The notes beneath the pieces were generated by a model. It ran no database searches. It saw only the letters and a program-made list of their open reading frames with translations, and was not told the origin of the DNA. Made by a program: the position numbers and the translations under genes. Below are positions 12,461 to 26,152 of a stretch of DNA of 64,000 bases, piece after piece. Source of the stretch: Batkoa obscura (lineage: Eukaryota; Entomophthoromycota; Entomophthoromycetes; Entomophthorales; Batkoaceae); the NCBI GenBank assembly GCA_030770535.1, contig JASVEC010000018.1:620001-684000 (forward strand). The letters run 5' to 3'. Each line of letters starts with the position of its first letter. Position 1 is the first letter of the stretch.

Positions 12461-15400
12461 ATGTATAAAAATATTTATCTGTTGGGGGGTAAACAAGTGA
12501 GTAAAATAAAATACCAAGTTTTTAACAGACCATTTTTATTAAACTCAAAATTGTTGAGTCATCACTTTCAACAACTTCGTTCTATTTCAACAAACCCGTT
12601 AGTCAATTCAGAAAGTTTAAAACTTGAAGAAAAAGTCAATGATTTAGATTCCTTATTGATTTTAAGTCCAGAAGAACAATCTAATTTAAGTGATAAAGAC
12701 AATGATTTTTCAAGTCGATATATGGCTGTTTTACATGCTTGTCTTAAGATTGGTGAAATTGAAAGAGCTTATAATATGTTAGCTCAATTTCGTAGAAAAT
12801 ATAATAAAGGCTTTAAAGCTCACGTTGATATCAATGTACATAACGCTTTCATGTCCGCTTGTGTTGACGTTAAACCAACACCGGACTTAAAAAGAGCAAT
12901 GGAATATTTTTCAAAATTAGAGTCAAGTTATGGGGTTAAACGTAATATTAGTACTTATGCCATTATTATTAAAGGCCATATTAGGTAAATTATTTTTTCT
13001 AAATTTTGTTTATATATTAATTGTTTTAGAGCAAACAAGTTATATTTAATGAAAGTATTTTATAAGGAAATGAAGGCATCAGGTTATACACTTGATTCAC
13101 TTAAAGGTTCACCTCACTTATCCGACAGTGATCTAGATATCTTTTTTAATGTATGTTATTTACTATTATTTATAATGACCATTATAATTAAATATAACTA
13201 TATAGGCTATTGGACATAAGGATGAGGCACAAAATATATCTATACCTTCGGAAAATCTAGTTATGGGGGATGAATCATTAAATAATCAAGACAATGATGT
13301 TGAAAAAAGTTATAAATCTAATTTATTAACAACGAAGGTAATAAATATTAAAATAATATTAACCAAATTAAATTAATCAATAATTATAGGTACATGGTGT
13401 AAAATTATTAAAAAATTCATTGGAAACTTCTTTCTCAAAAAATCTCTCGTTACATGAAGTACAAATGAAACTCGAAGAAACAGCAATGGAATCTGCATTA
13501 GAAAAAATTATGCATGAAAGAGATGCAAGGGGTGATAATTTGTTAAAATTAAATCTAACCCCATTAAGAAAATTAATGTCACAATGGAAAGATAGATTAA
13601 CTAGGGTAATTGATTCGGAACAAAAAAGATTAAAAGGAGATTCGGTTAATGGTGATCTAAATCGTTCGCAATATGCAGCTATTATGTGTGCTATCAAACC
13701 AGAAAAATTAGCCATTTTAACAATTCAAGCAACATTAAGAAGTTATGGATCTAATGATAATAATCAAGGATCTCATGTAATTGTATTGGTTGCCTCAATA
13801 GCTAAACAATTAGAACAAGAATACCATTCTGAACAAATGGTTAAAAAAGGAAATCGATTTATCTTCAAACAACAACAAGATGTTAAAAAATTATATGCCT
13901 CTGGAAAATTATTTTCAATGGCTTTACGTAAAGCTAGAGCTAAAGTTGAAAGAGAAAATATTAGCTCCGATTGGGTACCTGTTTGGTCTCCTACAGTTAA
14001 AATCAAGTTTGGTTCCTTTTTATTAAGTGCTTTAATTGAATCAGCTACTTTTACATTGCCAGATTCTGATACTGAATTCCCTGCTTTTTCACATACCCAT
14101 CAACATATACGTGGTACTAAAAAAGGAGTAATATTATGTGATCCCTATATTAAAGAGTTATTAATTAAAGAACCATCTCCTTCTGCTTTTGGTGCTCGTT
14201 TACTTCCAATGTTAGTTTTACCTAAGCCATGGTTAACTTATAATTCAGGTGCTTATTATACTTCTAGACAAAGATGTATGAGAAGTAGAGATGCATTTGA
14301 ACAAACCGTTTATCTTAAAAAATCGGATCAAAACGGTATGCTAACAAAAGCGTTAACAAGTTTAGATGTTTTAGGGTCAGTAAGATGGAGAGTTAATAAA
14401 AGCGTATTAGAAATAGTTAAAGAAGTATGGAATTCAGGAAAAGCCTTTGCTGGTATACCACCAGGTTATACAGAAGTAGTTTATCCAAATAAACCAGAAG
14501 ATACAAGTGATGTTTCAGCTATGATAGAATATAGAAAGAAATGTAATGCAATGGATGTTACAGCACGTAACAATCATTCTTTACGCTGTGATGTTAACTA
14601 TAAAGTAGAAATTGCTAATGCCTTTCAAGATTATGAATTTTATTTTCCACATAATTTGGATTTCCGTGGTAGAGCTTATCCTATACCACCTTTATTTAAT
14701 CATTTAGGTAATGATTTATGCCGTGGTTTACTTACTTTTTCAGATGCTAAACGATTAGGAGAAAGAGGATTATTTTGGCTTAAAGTACAATTGGCTTCAC
14801 TTACTGGTTATGATAAAGCTTCTTTTGCTGATCGAGTTAAATTTACTGATGAACGTATGGAACAAGTTAAAGATTCAGCAGAAAATCCATTAGATGGAAA
14901 ACAATGGTGGTTAGAAGCTGAAGATCCATGGCAATGTTTAGCAACATGTATTGAATTAAACAATGCCATGAAATTAGAAAATCCAGAAGATTATCTATGT
15001 GGTTTACCGATTCATCAAGATGGTACTTGCAATGGTTTACAACATTATGCTGCTTTAGGTTTAGATGTAGAAGGTGCTATGCAAGTTAATTTACAAGATT
15101 CAGATAAACCTCAAGACGTTTATTCAGGTGTATTAAAATTAGTGTTAGAAAAAATTAACAAAGATGCTGAAGATGGTCTTTATGAAGCCACTAAATTAAA
15201 AGGTCACGTAACTAGAAAAGTAATTAAACAAACTGTAATGACAAATGTGTATGGTGTTACTTTTATTGGAGCTAATTTACAAATTCATTCTCAATTAAAA
15301 CATAATGCTGAATTAGCTGAAGAAGCAAATAAGTTATCTTATTATCTTACCACTTTAGTCTTTGCTTCATTAGGTGAATTATTCTCAGCTGCTCAAGCTA

Positions 15401-16158
15401 TTCAAGCATGGCTTAATGAATGTGCTGGTAGAATAGCCACCTCTATACCAGCGGATATCTTAGAAGGAAAAGCAGGTGATACCGATAAGAAAAAGAAAAA
15501 GACAGTTAATCCCGAAATAATACGTTCCAAGCAAATGACTTCAGTAATATGGACCACACCTTTGGGTATTACCATTGTACAACCATATCGTAAAGGAGTC
15601 CAAAAAGATATACGTACAAATCTACAAACGATATTAATTCATGATACCAATACAGTTACCCCAGTCAACTCACGCAAACAAAGAACTGCTTTTCCACCTA
15701 ATTTTATTCATTCTTTAGATGCATCTCATATGATGTTAACATCAATCAAAATGGCTGAAGAACAATTATCTTTTGCATCTGTTCATGATTCTTATTGGAC
15801 TCATGCTTGTGATGTAGATAAAATGAATGTACATATTCGTGAACAATTTATAGAATTACATAAGAAACCAATCTTACAAAATTTAATTGAAGAATTTCAA
15901 TTTAGATTTAAAGGGTATAAAAGAAGAGTGATGGTCGATAAAGAAGAAGAAAAAGTTGATAAAGATGAAAATGAATTTGAATTAAAACCTGAAATTGTAG
16001 AATTGGATGAAGTAGCTAGCTCAGATGATAAAGAGAGTACATTTAAAGCTAATAAGAATAAAAAGGTTATTTGGGTTGATTTAGAATTCCCTTCCCTTCC
16101 TCAAAGAGGTAAATTTGAATTGGAAAAGGTTAGAGATGCTACTTATTTCTTTCACTGA
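12461..16158 (+). CDS. RPO41: Mitochondrial DNA-directed RNA polymerase
   Basis: Four exons (12461-12984, 13030-13150, 13206-13337, 13390-16158) give 1181 residues in frame. The N-terminal part has a basic leader, as expected for import, and PPR-like helices around residues 85-200. The rest is the single-subunit T7-type polymerase: DLDFRGRAYPIPP, motif A HQDGTCNGLQHY with the catalytic Asp near residue 803, motif B RKVIKQTVMTNVYG near 868-881, and motif C SVHDSYWTHACDVD with the second catalytic Asp near 1059. All metal-binding residues are present. The enzyme transcribes mitochondrial DNA. The C-terminus holds an acidic Lys/Glu/Asp-rich insertion before the final VIWVDLEFPSLPQRG segment that ends in YFFH. 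Confidence 0.97.
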
Positions 16159-16421
16159 TTATACAAGTTCTCTAATTTACTATTTCTCCTCTCTTAATTC
16201 TCCTCACTTTACTAAGTTTAGTTGTTTACTAATTTATTAATATTTATCGCTTTATCTTTCTTCTTTTACATAGAATTTTAAAGTTTTAAATTATATCTGT
16301 TTCTTTATAGATTTTCGTCATCTTTTTTTAAAAAATAATAATAGAAATTTTTAGAAATTTTTGATTTTAATCATTTTTATTTTTTTTTATTTTTTTTTTT
16401 ATTTTTTAAAATTTTAAAAAA

Positions 16422-18354
16422 ATGACGAGTAAACAAGTGAACTCGATTGAAGAAGCTAAACTTAATTACTTGTGTATTTATAATAATGAACTAGATTTAA
16501 AAGAGGATGAAACAAATAAAGATTTAATACTATACTATGGTATTGAACAAGATATAAGACAAGACTTAACAAAATCTGAGGAAAAGGAAGAGGGAGAAGT
16601 AACAGTGACAGAAGAAGAATTAATTACTGAAGAATTAAATTCAGACTCAGAAGAAGAAAAAGAGGAGGATGCCATTGTGAGGGGATACTCGAAAGATTAT
16701 GATACTATATTAAGACATATTGGTTTAGCTCAAGCTATGCTTAATTTTTCAAAGTAATAGAGTTTTATTTTATTATAATAGAAGAAGAATGTTGATTTTT
16801 ATTTAGTAATTTTTCTACTGAAGAAAAAGTACATACTGTTCACTCTAAAAAGAGTAGATTGATTATATTAAATCCAGAAGGTGATATCTATTTTTTATTA
16901 GTAAGTAAAAGGATAATTAACTTAAAGTTGATTTAATTTATAAATTTATTAGAGCATTAACCTCGGAATAAGAATAAGAAAAAGTGAAACAAATAGTAGT
17001 TTAACTGTAGTGGATTATATGGATAAAGAATTAAATGATTTAAGTTTAAAAACAATGTTAAATAAAGCTTATTTAGGATTTAAGGTAAGTAAATTTAAAG
17101 CATAAGATATAAAATAAATTGATCGTATTTTAGTTAGGCCATGGTAGTATCACTAATTTACTTGATAAAAAAGGAGTCAAAAAAACACAATATTATTTAA
17201 CAGAATATTTCGATCACTATTTAAGTCGAGGATTTTCATTAAACAGTTTAACAATTGAAAATAATTTAAATGGGATTCAACTATTTTCAACTAGTAAATC
17301 TACTTTTTTATATTTACAAAATCAATTAAAAAATATTCAATTGGAAAATAATTCAATATTTCATTTATCGTTTTTCTATAATCAAAAGTTGATATGGTCA
17401 GGAGCCCATATGCCTATTGATATCTCTAATTTAATGTTAAATGTAATTAAACAGTTAGATAATAAAATCAATCAAGTGAAGGATGATGACAAGAAAAACG
17501 TAAGTTATTATTTATTTATTTATTTATTGTTTTAATTATTTGTATAGAGGAATTCCTTCTTTTCATTAATAACCCCCTATTTATTTAATAATACAAGTAC
17601 AAATACAGAAACGGAAGATATAGATATTACATTTCAACCTAAATTTATAAAAGAATGGGATCCAAAATCAGCAATTAATGGTAAATTAAGAACTCAACAA
17701 AAACAAACAATAATAAAAACAATTTATATAAATCAACAAAAATTGTATAGTATGATTTATCAAATATATCCTAAAGGTTATTTAATATTGTATTTTAAAA
17801 ATAGACAGGATATTAACATAAATCGATTAAATCAAAGTATATCAACTCATTTAAATGAACAATTATTCAATTTTATTAAAAAAGATTCACAACATCAATT
17901 ACAACTAAAAAAGAATATTAAATCTAACCCCTTTAATTATTGTTATTTTAATGGTTTAAATCTAGCTATTGAATCTAACTTAATTGATTTACCTGTACAA
18001 GTTCATTGTCTATTATTAGAGTTACAAAATGATTTATTGTTATTAAATAATAATAATAATAACGACAGTAATAATAATAATAATAATAACGACAGTAATA
18101 ATAATAATAAGGAAATCTTATTAAGAACAATATCAACAAATCATTTTCCTCCTCTTTGGATTGGTGTCAAATATAATTTGGATTTTCAATTATTTTTTAT
18201 TATTAATAAAGATAATAATAACCTAATGGAAGTAGAAGGTAATATAAATTACTCCATTTTATTTATATAAGGGTATTAATGATTCTTATTTACTTTAGAA
18301 CATATACAAACAATCTCTAACTTCTATTTTACTAATTTATTTTTAAATGATTAA
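16422..18354 (+). CDS. CCZ1: CCZ1-like subunit of the MON1-CCZ1 Rab7 GEF
   Basis: Six exons (16422-16753, 16807-16900, 16953-17084, 17134-17499, 17548-18238, 18299-18354) give an in-frame 556-residue protein. The first longin domain shows LNYLCIYNNELDLKEDE, DLILYYGI, RHIGLAQAMLNFS and HSKKSRLIILNPEGDIY. The second longin region has FHLSFFYNQKLIWSGAH. The C-terminus, PPLWIGVKYNLDFQLFFI and NFYFTNLFL, fits the third. These follow the CCZ1/INTU/HPS4 family layout. CCZ1 pairs with MON1 to activate Rab7/Ypt7 on late endosomes and autophagosomes. Asn repeats encoded by AAT triplets interrupt a loop near residues 420-445. The identification rests on layout and short motifs, so it is good but not certain. 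Confidence 0.78.
18043..18115 (+). repeat. AAT triplet repeat inside the CCZ1-like gene
   Basis: Two runs of AAT/AAC codons separated by GACAGT, encoding Asn runs with Asp-Ser interruptions. The unit pattern itself is duplicated, which suggests slippage in a tolerated loop. Confidence 0.85.
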
Positions 18355-18773
18355 GGAAAAACTCAAATTAGGTTGAATTTCAAATAAAGAAATTAAGGTT
18401 AAAATTAATTTCCCATGTATATTTCATATTTTGACATTTTTTATACATGTTTTAAGCTTTATTCCAAAGAATAAGTAGTCTCATTATTAAAAAGTTAATT
18501 TATATTTCAAGAAGAAATTACTGTATCCTTGAAATTAAAATTGAACCAATGAAGTCATTATACTTCTTTACATGAAGTTCATTTATAGGTTGTATTTTAA
18601 AGTTGAATAATCTAAGAATAAAGAAATAAAGAAATAATAAAAATACACTAATAATACAACATAAAACCTAATGACCCTGTAAACTAAAATATTTTGTCTC
18701 TTTAATAATTTTAATTGAAAATTATACATATTCAATACTTTATTAAAATACAAAAAATAATTCAAACAATAAT
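18355..18773. other. Intergenic region before the SLC25 gene
   Basis: 419 bp between two plus-strand genes, AT-rich with no repeat copy or exon-like segment. It should hold the terminator of the upstream gene and the promoter of the next. Confidence 0.4.
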
Positions 18774-20014
18774 ATGGAAGTAGCTGGTGTAGAAGATAGT
18801 CATCATATTCATGGTACTTTTATGACTGAATTCATGGCAGGCACCGTTGGTGGTTGTTGTGAAGTTTTAGTTGGTCATCCATTTGATACGATTAAAGTAA
18901 ATTATTTAAAGAAAAACATTTAAAGACTAATAAATAATAAAAGGTACGTATCCAAACACAAGACTTAAGAAATCCAATTTATAAAGGAGCTGTAGATTGT
19001 TTTAAAAAAACTCTAGAAACTGAAAAGGTAAGCTATTAATTTAAATATAAACTGCTTTATTATTATTACTATTTAAATAATTAATGCTAAATTATTATCA
19101 TTATTAGGTTACTGGTTTATATAGAGGAGTAACACCCCCATTGATAACCGTTGGGTTTTGTTCAGCTATTATTTTTTCAAGTAATGGTTATTTTAGAAGA
19201 TTGCTAAACCCAAATCCAAATCCATATGTCGGTTTAGAAGATTTATCTTTAGGTAAGTAAAATTATTATTTTTTGTTACTTTTTATTATTACCGTTATAT
19301 AGAATATAATATTAACATATATGTATAGGTAGAACAGCTTTAGCAGGAGCAATGACAGGTTCTATTATTGGATGTTTTTATTGTCCTATGGAATTATTGA
19401 AAATTAGAATGCAAACCCAAACTATTTTTAAAGTAAGTTTAAAATATTATAGTATAATTTATTAATAAGTTTTAATGAATAATAATAAAATAGACAAAGT
19501 ATAACGGACTAATAGATTGTGCTAAACAAACAATTAAAAGAGATGGCTTAAGTGGTATGTATCGAGGATTTGGTGTTACACTTACTAGAGATATGGCTTG
19601 TTTTGCTGGTTATTTTTGTAAGTTTTAATTTAGTTTATTAAATGAAATACTATAATCAAAATTCAATTAGCAATGTATCATTTTATGCGTAATCTGTATA
19701 TTGAAAAATTATCTCCAGAAGGTTTTAACAAAGATACGGATGATTTACCTTTTTCATATTTATTTTTGTCAGGTGGATTATCAGGAATAGCTTGTTGGTT
19801 AACATCTTATCCTCAAGATATAATTAAATCAAATATTCAATCTTCCCCTGTTAAAGTTGGTGTTATTGAAACTATTAAGAGAATTTATAGGTTTAGCGGT
19901 TTACGTGGATTTACTTATGGTTTAGCTCCTACTTTATTAAGATCTTTTCCTGCTAATGCGGCTACTTTTATTGGTTATGAGACTGCAATGAAGTTTTTAA
20001 ATAATAGAAATTAA
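18774..20014 (+). CDS. Mitochondrial SLC25-family carrier (carnitine/basic amino acid type)
   Basis: Six exons (18774-18896, 18944-19027, 19108-19252, 19329-19432, 19494-19617, 19671-20014) encode 307 residues, the standard carrier size. The three repeats carry the mitochondrial carrier signature: GHPFDTIKVRIQTQ in repeat 1, YCPMELLKIRMQTQ in repeat 2 and SYPQDIIKSNIQ in repeat 3. Each is followed by the YRG or TYG motif (GLYRGVTPP, GMYRGFGVTLTRD, GFTYGLAPTLLRS). The fold moves small metabolites across the inner mitochondrial membrane. Overall similarity is to the CRC1/ORT1/SLC25A20-29 group. The exact substrate (acylcarnitine, ornithine or another basic amino acid) is not settled. Confidence 0.92.
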
Positions 20015-20608
20015 GAGAAAAGGAAAGATTAAAGAAATATTTTGTTTATATAGAATTTGGATGTTAATCTAGAAAATATTCTCATTTAGAATCTCTTGGT
20101 TGAGATAAGTTATCTTCTCCTAACTTTTTTATTAATAAAATTAATGTTATTTTTATTATTATTATTATTATTTCATTATGTTAATTTATTATTTGTATAT
20201 TATTATCATTATTATCATTATTATTATTTCATTATTTCAATCTACTATCATTTGTTTCTATTATTTCATTATGTTGATTTATTATTTATTTTTATAATTT
20301 TGTTATTTTAATGTATCATTTATTTTTATTGTTTTATTATTTATTTTTATTTTATTTATTCTCAAATACGATGTAAATTCATAGATTGTAATTTTAAGAT
20401 CAAAATAAATAAAAAATAAAGTGCAATTCTAATAAAAAATACCATAAATTTGAGATTAGTAATTCTTTAAGATCATCTGATATATTTTAAAAAACTATTG
20501 ATTTGTAAATAACATGTTAAAATTTTTCGTTTTATTGTCTTATTCTTTCTTGTTTTAAATTGTATTATTTATAATAATTATAATTTATTTTAATATTGAT
20601 AATAAAAG
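20015..20608. other. Intergenic region, ATT-rich
   Basis: 594 bp dominated by TTA/ATT-rich low-complexity sequence (strongest at about 20150-20350). An open frame of Leu/Tyr/Phe codons there is a by-product of this composition, not a gene. Confidence 0.5.
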
Positions 20609-21636
20609 ATGATACCTATTATTGAACTTCCTCATGGCTTAAATTTGAAAAAAACAATAAAAAAGTTATTAAAATTAAATTTATATAATAATAACTATAA
20701 CCACGATACTATAACAAATAGTAGTAACAACCCATATAATAATAATAGCAATAATAATAATAACAATAATAATAATATTAGTAGTAAATCAAAACCAACG
20801 TATATTAATCCTCAATTAATTCCTAATAAATCGCATTTAAGTCATTCTGAAATTATGAATATACATTTATTAAAAAACGAAGCTTGGTATTTAAATAACA
20901 TATCAAACATAATAATATTTAAGGAAAATAATAATAATATCAATAATAAGAACAGAGAACAAATAAAAACATATTTATCCAACTTACCAATATTAAGTGA
21001 AAAAAGATATCGATATTTTGAAGTATTAATTGAAAATAAAACTAATAGTGATATTATTTCTATCGGTTTTTCAGCTCGTCATTTTGATCAATATTTAATG
21101 TTAGGTAATATAAAAATACTTAAATTATATAATATAGTACTCTTATATTAACTTTCATTATTTCTTTAGGACAACATGATTATTCTTATGGTTTGTGTAT
21201 TAATGATAGTAAATTATATTCTACAATGAATAATAATAATAATATTACTATTTCCTTCCCAATTAGAGATCTCAATCAAAGTGGTAGTATTATAGGCTGT
21301 GGATTAACTCCTAACAATGAATTATTTTATACTTTTGATCAGAAGTTAATAGTTACTCCATTCATATTAAATTTTGAATGTTTTCCAGCAATTTCTTATT
21401 ATAATATTAGCTTAGACTCATATCTTAAACATAATTTTAAATATAATAAGAATACTACTATCAGTAATAATAATATTAAATGTAAACTTAAATTGAATTT
21501 TGGTACAAGACCATATATTTACAATGATGCTTTGTTTCTTAATATGTCCATGTTTTGCAATTCTTTTTCTAATCCACCATCTCCTTCTTATGAGTTGCAT
21601 CAAAATGATCTTTTATGGTGTACTTCGGGTTACTAG
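20609..21636 (+). CDS. SPRY-domain protein of unknown role
   Basis: Two exons (20609-21104, 21170-21636) give 320 residues. After an Asn-rich stretch (about residues 30-58) the chain carries SPRY/B30.2 features: RYRYFEVLIENKTNSDIISI with GFSARHF, then GQHDYSYGLCINDSKLYS. SGSIIGCGLTPNNELFYTFD is the typical 'reaches G-C-G and has a native-looking F/YFT-x-D' core. LNFGTRPYIYND corresponds to the last strand. SPRY domains bind protein partners. No second domain or membrane segment is visible, so it is not clearly SSH4/EAR1. It may act as a ubiquitin-ligase or kinase adaptor, but nothing in the sequence decides this. Confidence 0.75.
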
Positions 21637-22220
21637 AGTTTTGCTTAATTAAATTGGGTAAATTTTTTGTTTAGAATCGATTACTATTCTTTATTTTTTG
21701 AAATAAATTCTTTGTATTTTTATATTTTATATTTTCGATTTAAACAACTTTTTTAATGGCTCATATTATAAAAATGATTGCCTTTTTTCATCATTTGATA
21801 GTATTGCTTGGTTCTTAATTTATTTGGAAAATTAAGTGTGACTTGAGGAGTTGCTGTTTTTTATTTATTTATTTTATATAATTGATCATTTATAATAATA
21901 ATAATATATTATAAGGCCGTAATAATAATAACATTATAATCATAACAGAACAGCTATTACATAATACAAAAACTGAAGAATAACTTACATTTTAAAATAG
22001 AATAGAAAGCTGATTACTTATAAAAGTAGATGTCTAATACTCATAAAGAAATCGAACAAATTAAACCTTTCCTTAATTTTAAATAGTCTAATTTAATAGG
22101 CTTAGGTAAAAAAAAAATGGGTTAACAAAGGTGAAAAAAAGTGACTAAATCAATGACTTTTTTATTCTTTTCATAAACCAATTTCAATAAACAAATAACC
22201 CCACATAAAAAAAGCACAAA
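21637..22220. other. Intergenic region
   Basis: 584 bp between two plus-strand genes. It is AT-rich with short AAT runs near 21895 and 21922. No gene or repeat copy is seen. Confidence 0.4.
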
Positions 22221-23905
22221 ATGAATAGTAGCAGTAATAGTGCATCTTATACAAATCCAATATTACCCATCGTCAATACAAGTGGACCCACTGCAGGAAC
22301 TTCAATTTCACGAACTTCTTCTAAAAGTTCTTCTAGTTTACAGTTACAACCAACTGCTCAAAATCAAAATTCAGTTAAAGATAATAGTATTTACATCGAA
22401 AATAAAAGGTGTTGGATTTGTTTTGGAGAAGAAAATGATAGTGAAGGTCATTGGATTAAACCTTGCCATTGTTCTTTAATTTCTCATGAAGAATGTTTAT
22501 TATCTTGGATTGCGGAAAATCAAAAATTTGAAGCTAATAAAAGGGTAAATTTAAATTTAACGAGTTGATTTATGATTTATGAATTATAATTATATCATTT
22601 ACACATATGTTAGGTTCATTGTCCACAATGTAATCAAGTTTATCAATTAAGTGAACCACCTTCTTTTTTTATTGATTTATTTAATCGTATTGACAATATA
22701 CTTCAATCAACCGTACCTTATATTACTTTAGTGGGCTTAACTGGTTCTATTTTAGTTACTTCAACTACCTATGGGTAAATATTATTGACTATGTTTAATA
22801 TAAGTATTAAATTAATATATAATATCATAATGTAAATAGTGCGTATGCAGTACTTACTATATGTGGATCTGAAGAAGGAGAAAGATTACTAGGTTCACCA
22901 AACCCTTGGGGTTGGAGAGTATGGGTAAGATTAATAATATATTATTCATTAATTAGAAAATGATTTAATTCTAATTATTTTGTTGTAATAATTAATAGTT
23001 AGGATTACCATTAATACCATGGATATTGATAGGATCTAGATCCAATTATCTAGATTCACTTATGCCATTATTACCTATATTGGTATTAGGTAATGAACAA
23101 ATTCAATTTAATTTCCCACCTTCTCCATCTTTAGTATTATCCGTGTTACCTTGGATTAGGTAATTACTGTTGTTATTATAAGAATATAGTTTATAATATT
23201 ATTTTTTATAATAGAATAATTTATAATACAAGTTGGGAATATATTTTTGGTAAAATGGAAAAAGGATGGGTAGAGCAAATTCGAAATCAAATGAATATTA
23301 GCGGAAGTTTGAATGGAAATGAAAATAATAACGAAGCAAATGGAGCAGAGAATAATAATAATACTCATAATAATAATGGTATATTGGAAATTGAATGGGA
23401 AGTTAATATTGGAAATCCAGGTCAAAGTAGAATGATTAATAGAAATGCCAATGCTAATGATACCATTGCTTATGCATTGGGTGAAAGAAAAGATATTGCT
23501 CGTACTATTGTGGGCGCTTTATTGTTGCCTGGTAAGTTTATTATGAATTATTAGTTGTGTTTGTATTGATTCAATTTTTGTTATATAGCTTTGTCTTCTA
23601 TGTCTGGAAAGTAAGATTATTGATATTAACTATAAAATCCAAATAAGATATTAATATATAATATAGTATATTAGGATATTTTCCAATGATTAAGAATCGA
23701 TTTTTACCAACTACTTTTTTAAGATCTATTGTTGGTGGCTGTTTTTTTATATTTTTAAAGGTAACTGATAATAATAATAACTTATTATATTTATTGCATT
23801 TATTGATTAATAATACTATAGGATATAACTAATCTTATATATAAATATTACCTTATACGTCGATTACGTAAACGTACAATTCAATCAGTAGCGCCAATAC
23901 AATAA
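22221..23905 (+). CDS. RING-CH E3 ubiquitin ligase, MARCH5/MITOL-like
   Basis: Eight exons (22221-22544, 22614-22774, 22840-22924, 22999-23159, 23215-23531, 23589-23610, 23667-23760, 23822-23905) give 415 residues. A Ser-rich leader precedes a C4HC3 RING-CH at about residues 64-115: CWICFGEEND, KPCHCSLISHEECLLSW, then VHCPQCNQVYQL. Downstream, SILVTSTTYGAYAVLTICGS, GLPLIPWILIGS and RTIVGALLLPALSSMSG align in order with MARCH5 membrane segments. The tail has a Lys/Arg cluster, as in MARCH5. MARCH5 is an outer mitochondrial membrane ligase that controls fission factors and protein quality. An Asn-rich insert lies near residues 270-300. Exon 6 is only 22 nt. Location and targets are inferred from the family. 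Confidence 0.85.
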
Positions 23906-24119
23906 TAAGAGTAATACAGTAAATTGAGCTACTTATTAGTATTATTATTAATATTAATAATGTTTTGTAATATTAGTAGTTTTTGGTTATTATTATTAGT
24001 TTAAGAATATAAATTTTTTATATGAATTTAAAGTCCTAAATTGCAATAATTATTGAATGTTTTTTAAATAAAATAGCAAAAAAGAAAAAAAAAGGAAATT
24101 AATTTCAATTTTTATTGTA

Positions 24120-25385
<1,266 letters not shown>

Positions 25386-26152
25386 TCTATATCTTCTATG
25401 TTGATTTAATTAAAAGTATTTTTTGTCATTTTGTTATTTTTGTCGAGAAATTGACAATAGCCAATTATTAACTTATTTTAAAATTAAATTATTACTGTTA
25501 AGAGTATTTAATTTCATTTTTTCGCTTTTTTAAGCAATAAAGAAATTGGGCAATTTTTCAGAGTCTTTGAAGGTTATATTTCGCTTGTTCTTTTCGAATG
25601 AAAATGTATTTTAGTTGCTTAATAGATATTGATTTATCACCATGTAAGTGGAAAATAGTAAGTTGTTAAAGCTATTTTATTTGGTGAGGTTTATTCATTA
25701 AAAAGCGCCAAGTGAAAAGATATCAACTTATGAACAAACTAAGCTTACTTTTTATGTTAATAACCAATTTAAATTAACATTCGATTTTTTACACTTGTTT
25801 AGTTAAAGGTGTTTTATAACAAATAAAACAATAAGTGTTCCTTATAATACGTATTATTTATTAGAATATTATTTTAAATTAATAAATTTTAATTAGTATA
25901 AACAAAATTGATATTTCTATCTACCAATTAAATAACTTCATTAAAATAGCATGATATTTTTAAGAAATCCAATAATCGAATTAATATAAATTTGTATAAC
26001 AACCTCGATCATTGGCTACACAATACTAGGTTAAAAAAATAGGCGGGGAAAAATGAAAAGAGGAACAACACAAGTAACCCCAGAAAACCATAAAAGGGAC
26101 AGAATTAAAATTGAATCGAACTTTTATCTTTTTTGTTAAATAAATAAAAAAT
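25386..26152. other. Divergent intergenic region (TrpRS / desaturase)
   Basis: 767 bp between divergent starts, holding both promoters. The last 100 bases before the desaturase are A-rich with little else, and the start context is AAAATATGCC. Confidence 0.4.

Noticed and set aside
20096-20311. Leu/Tyr/Phe-rich 71-codon frame after the SLC25 gene
   Set aside because: It is translated TTA/ATT low-complexity sequence with no domain, and lies in the 3' flank.
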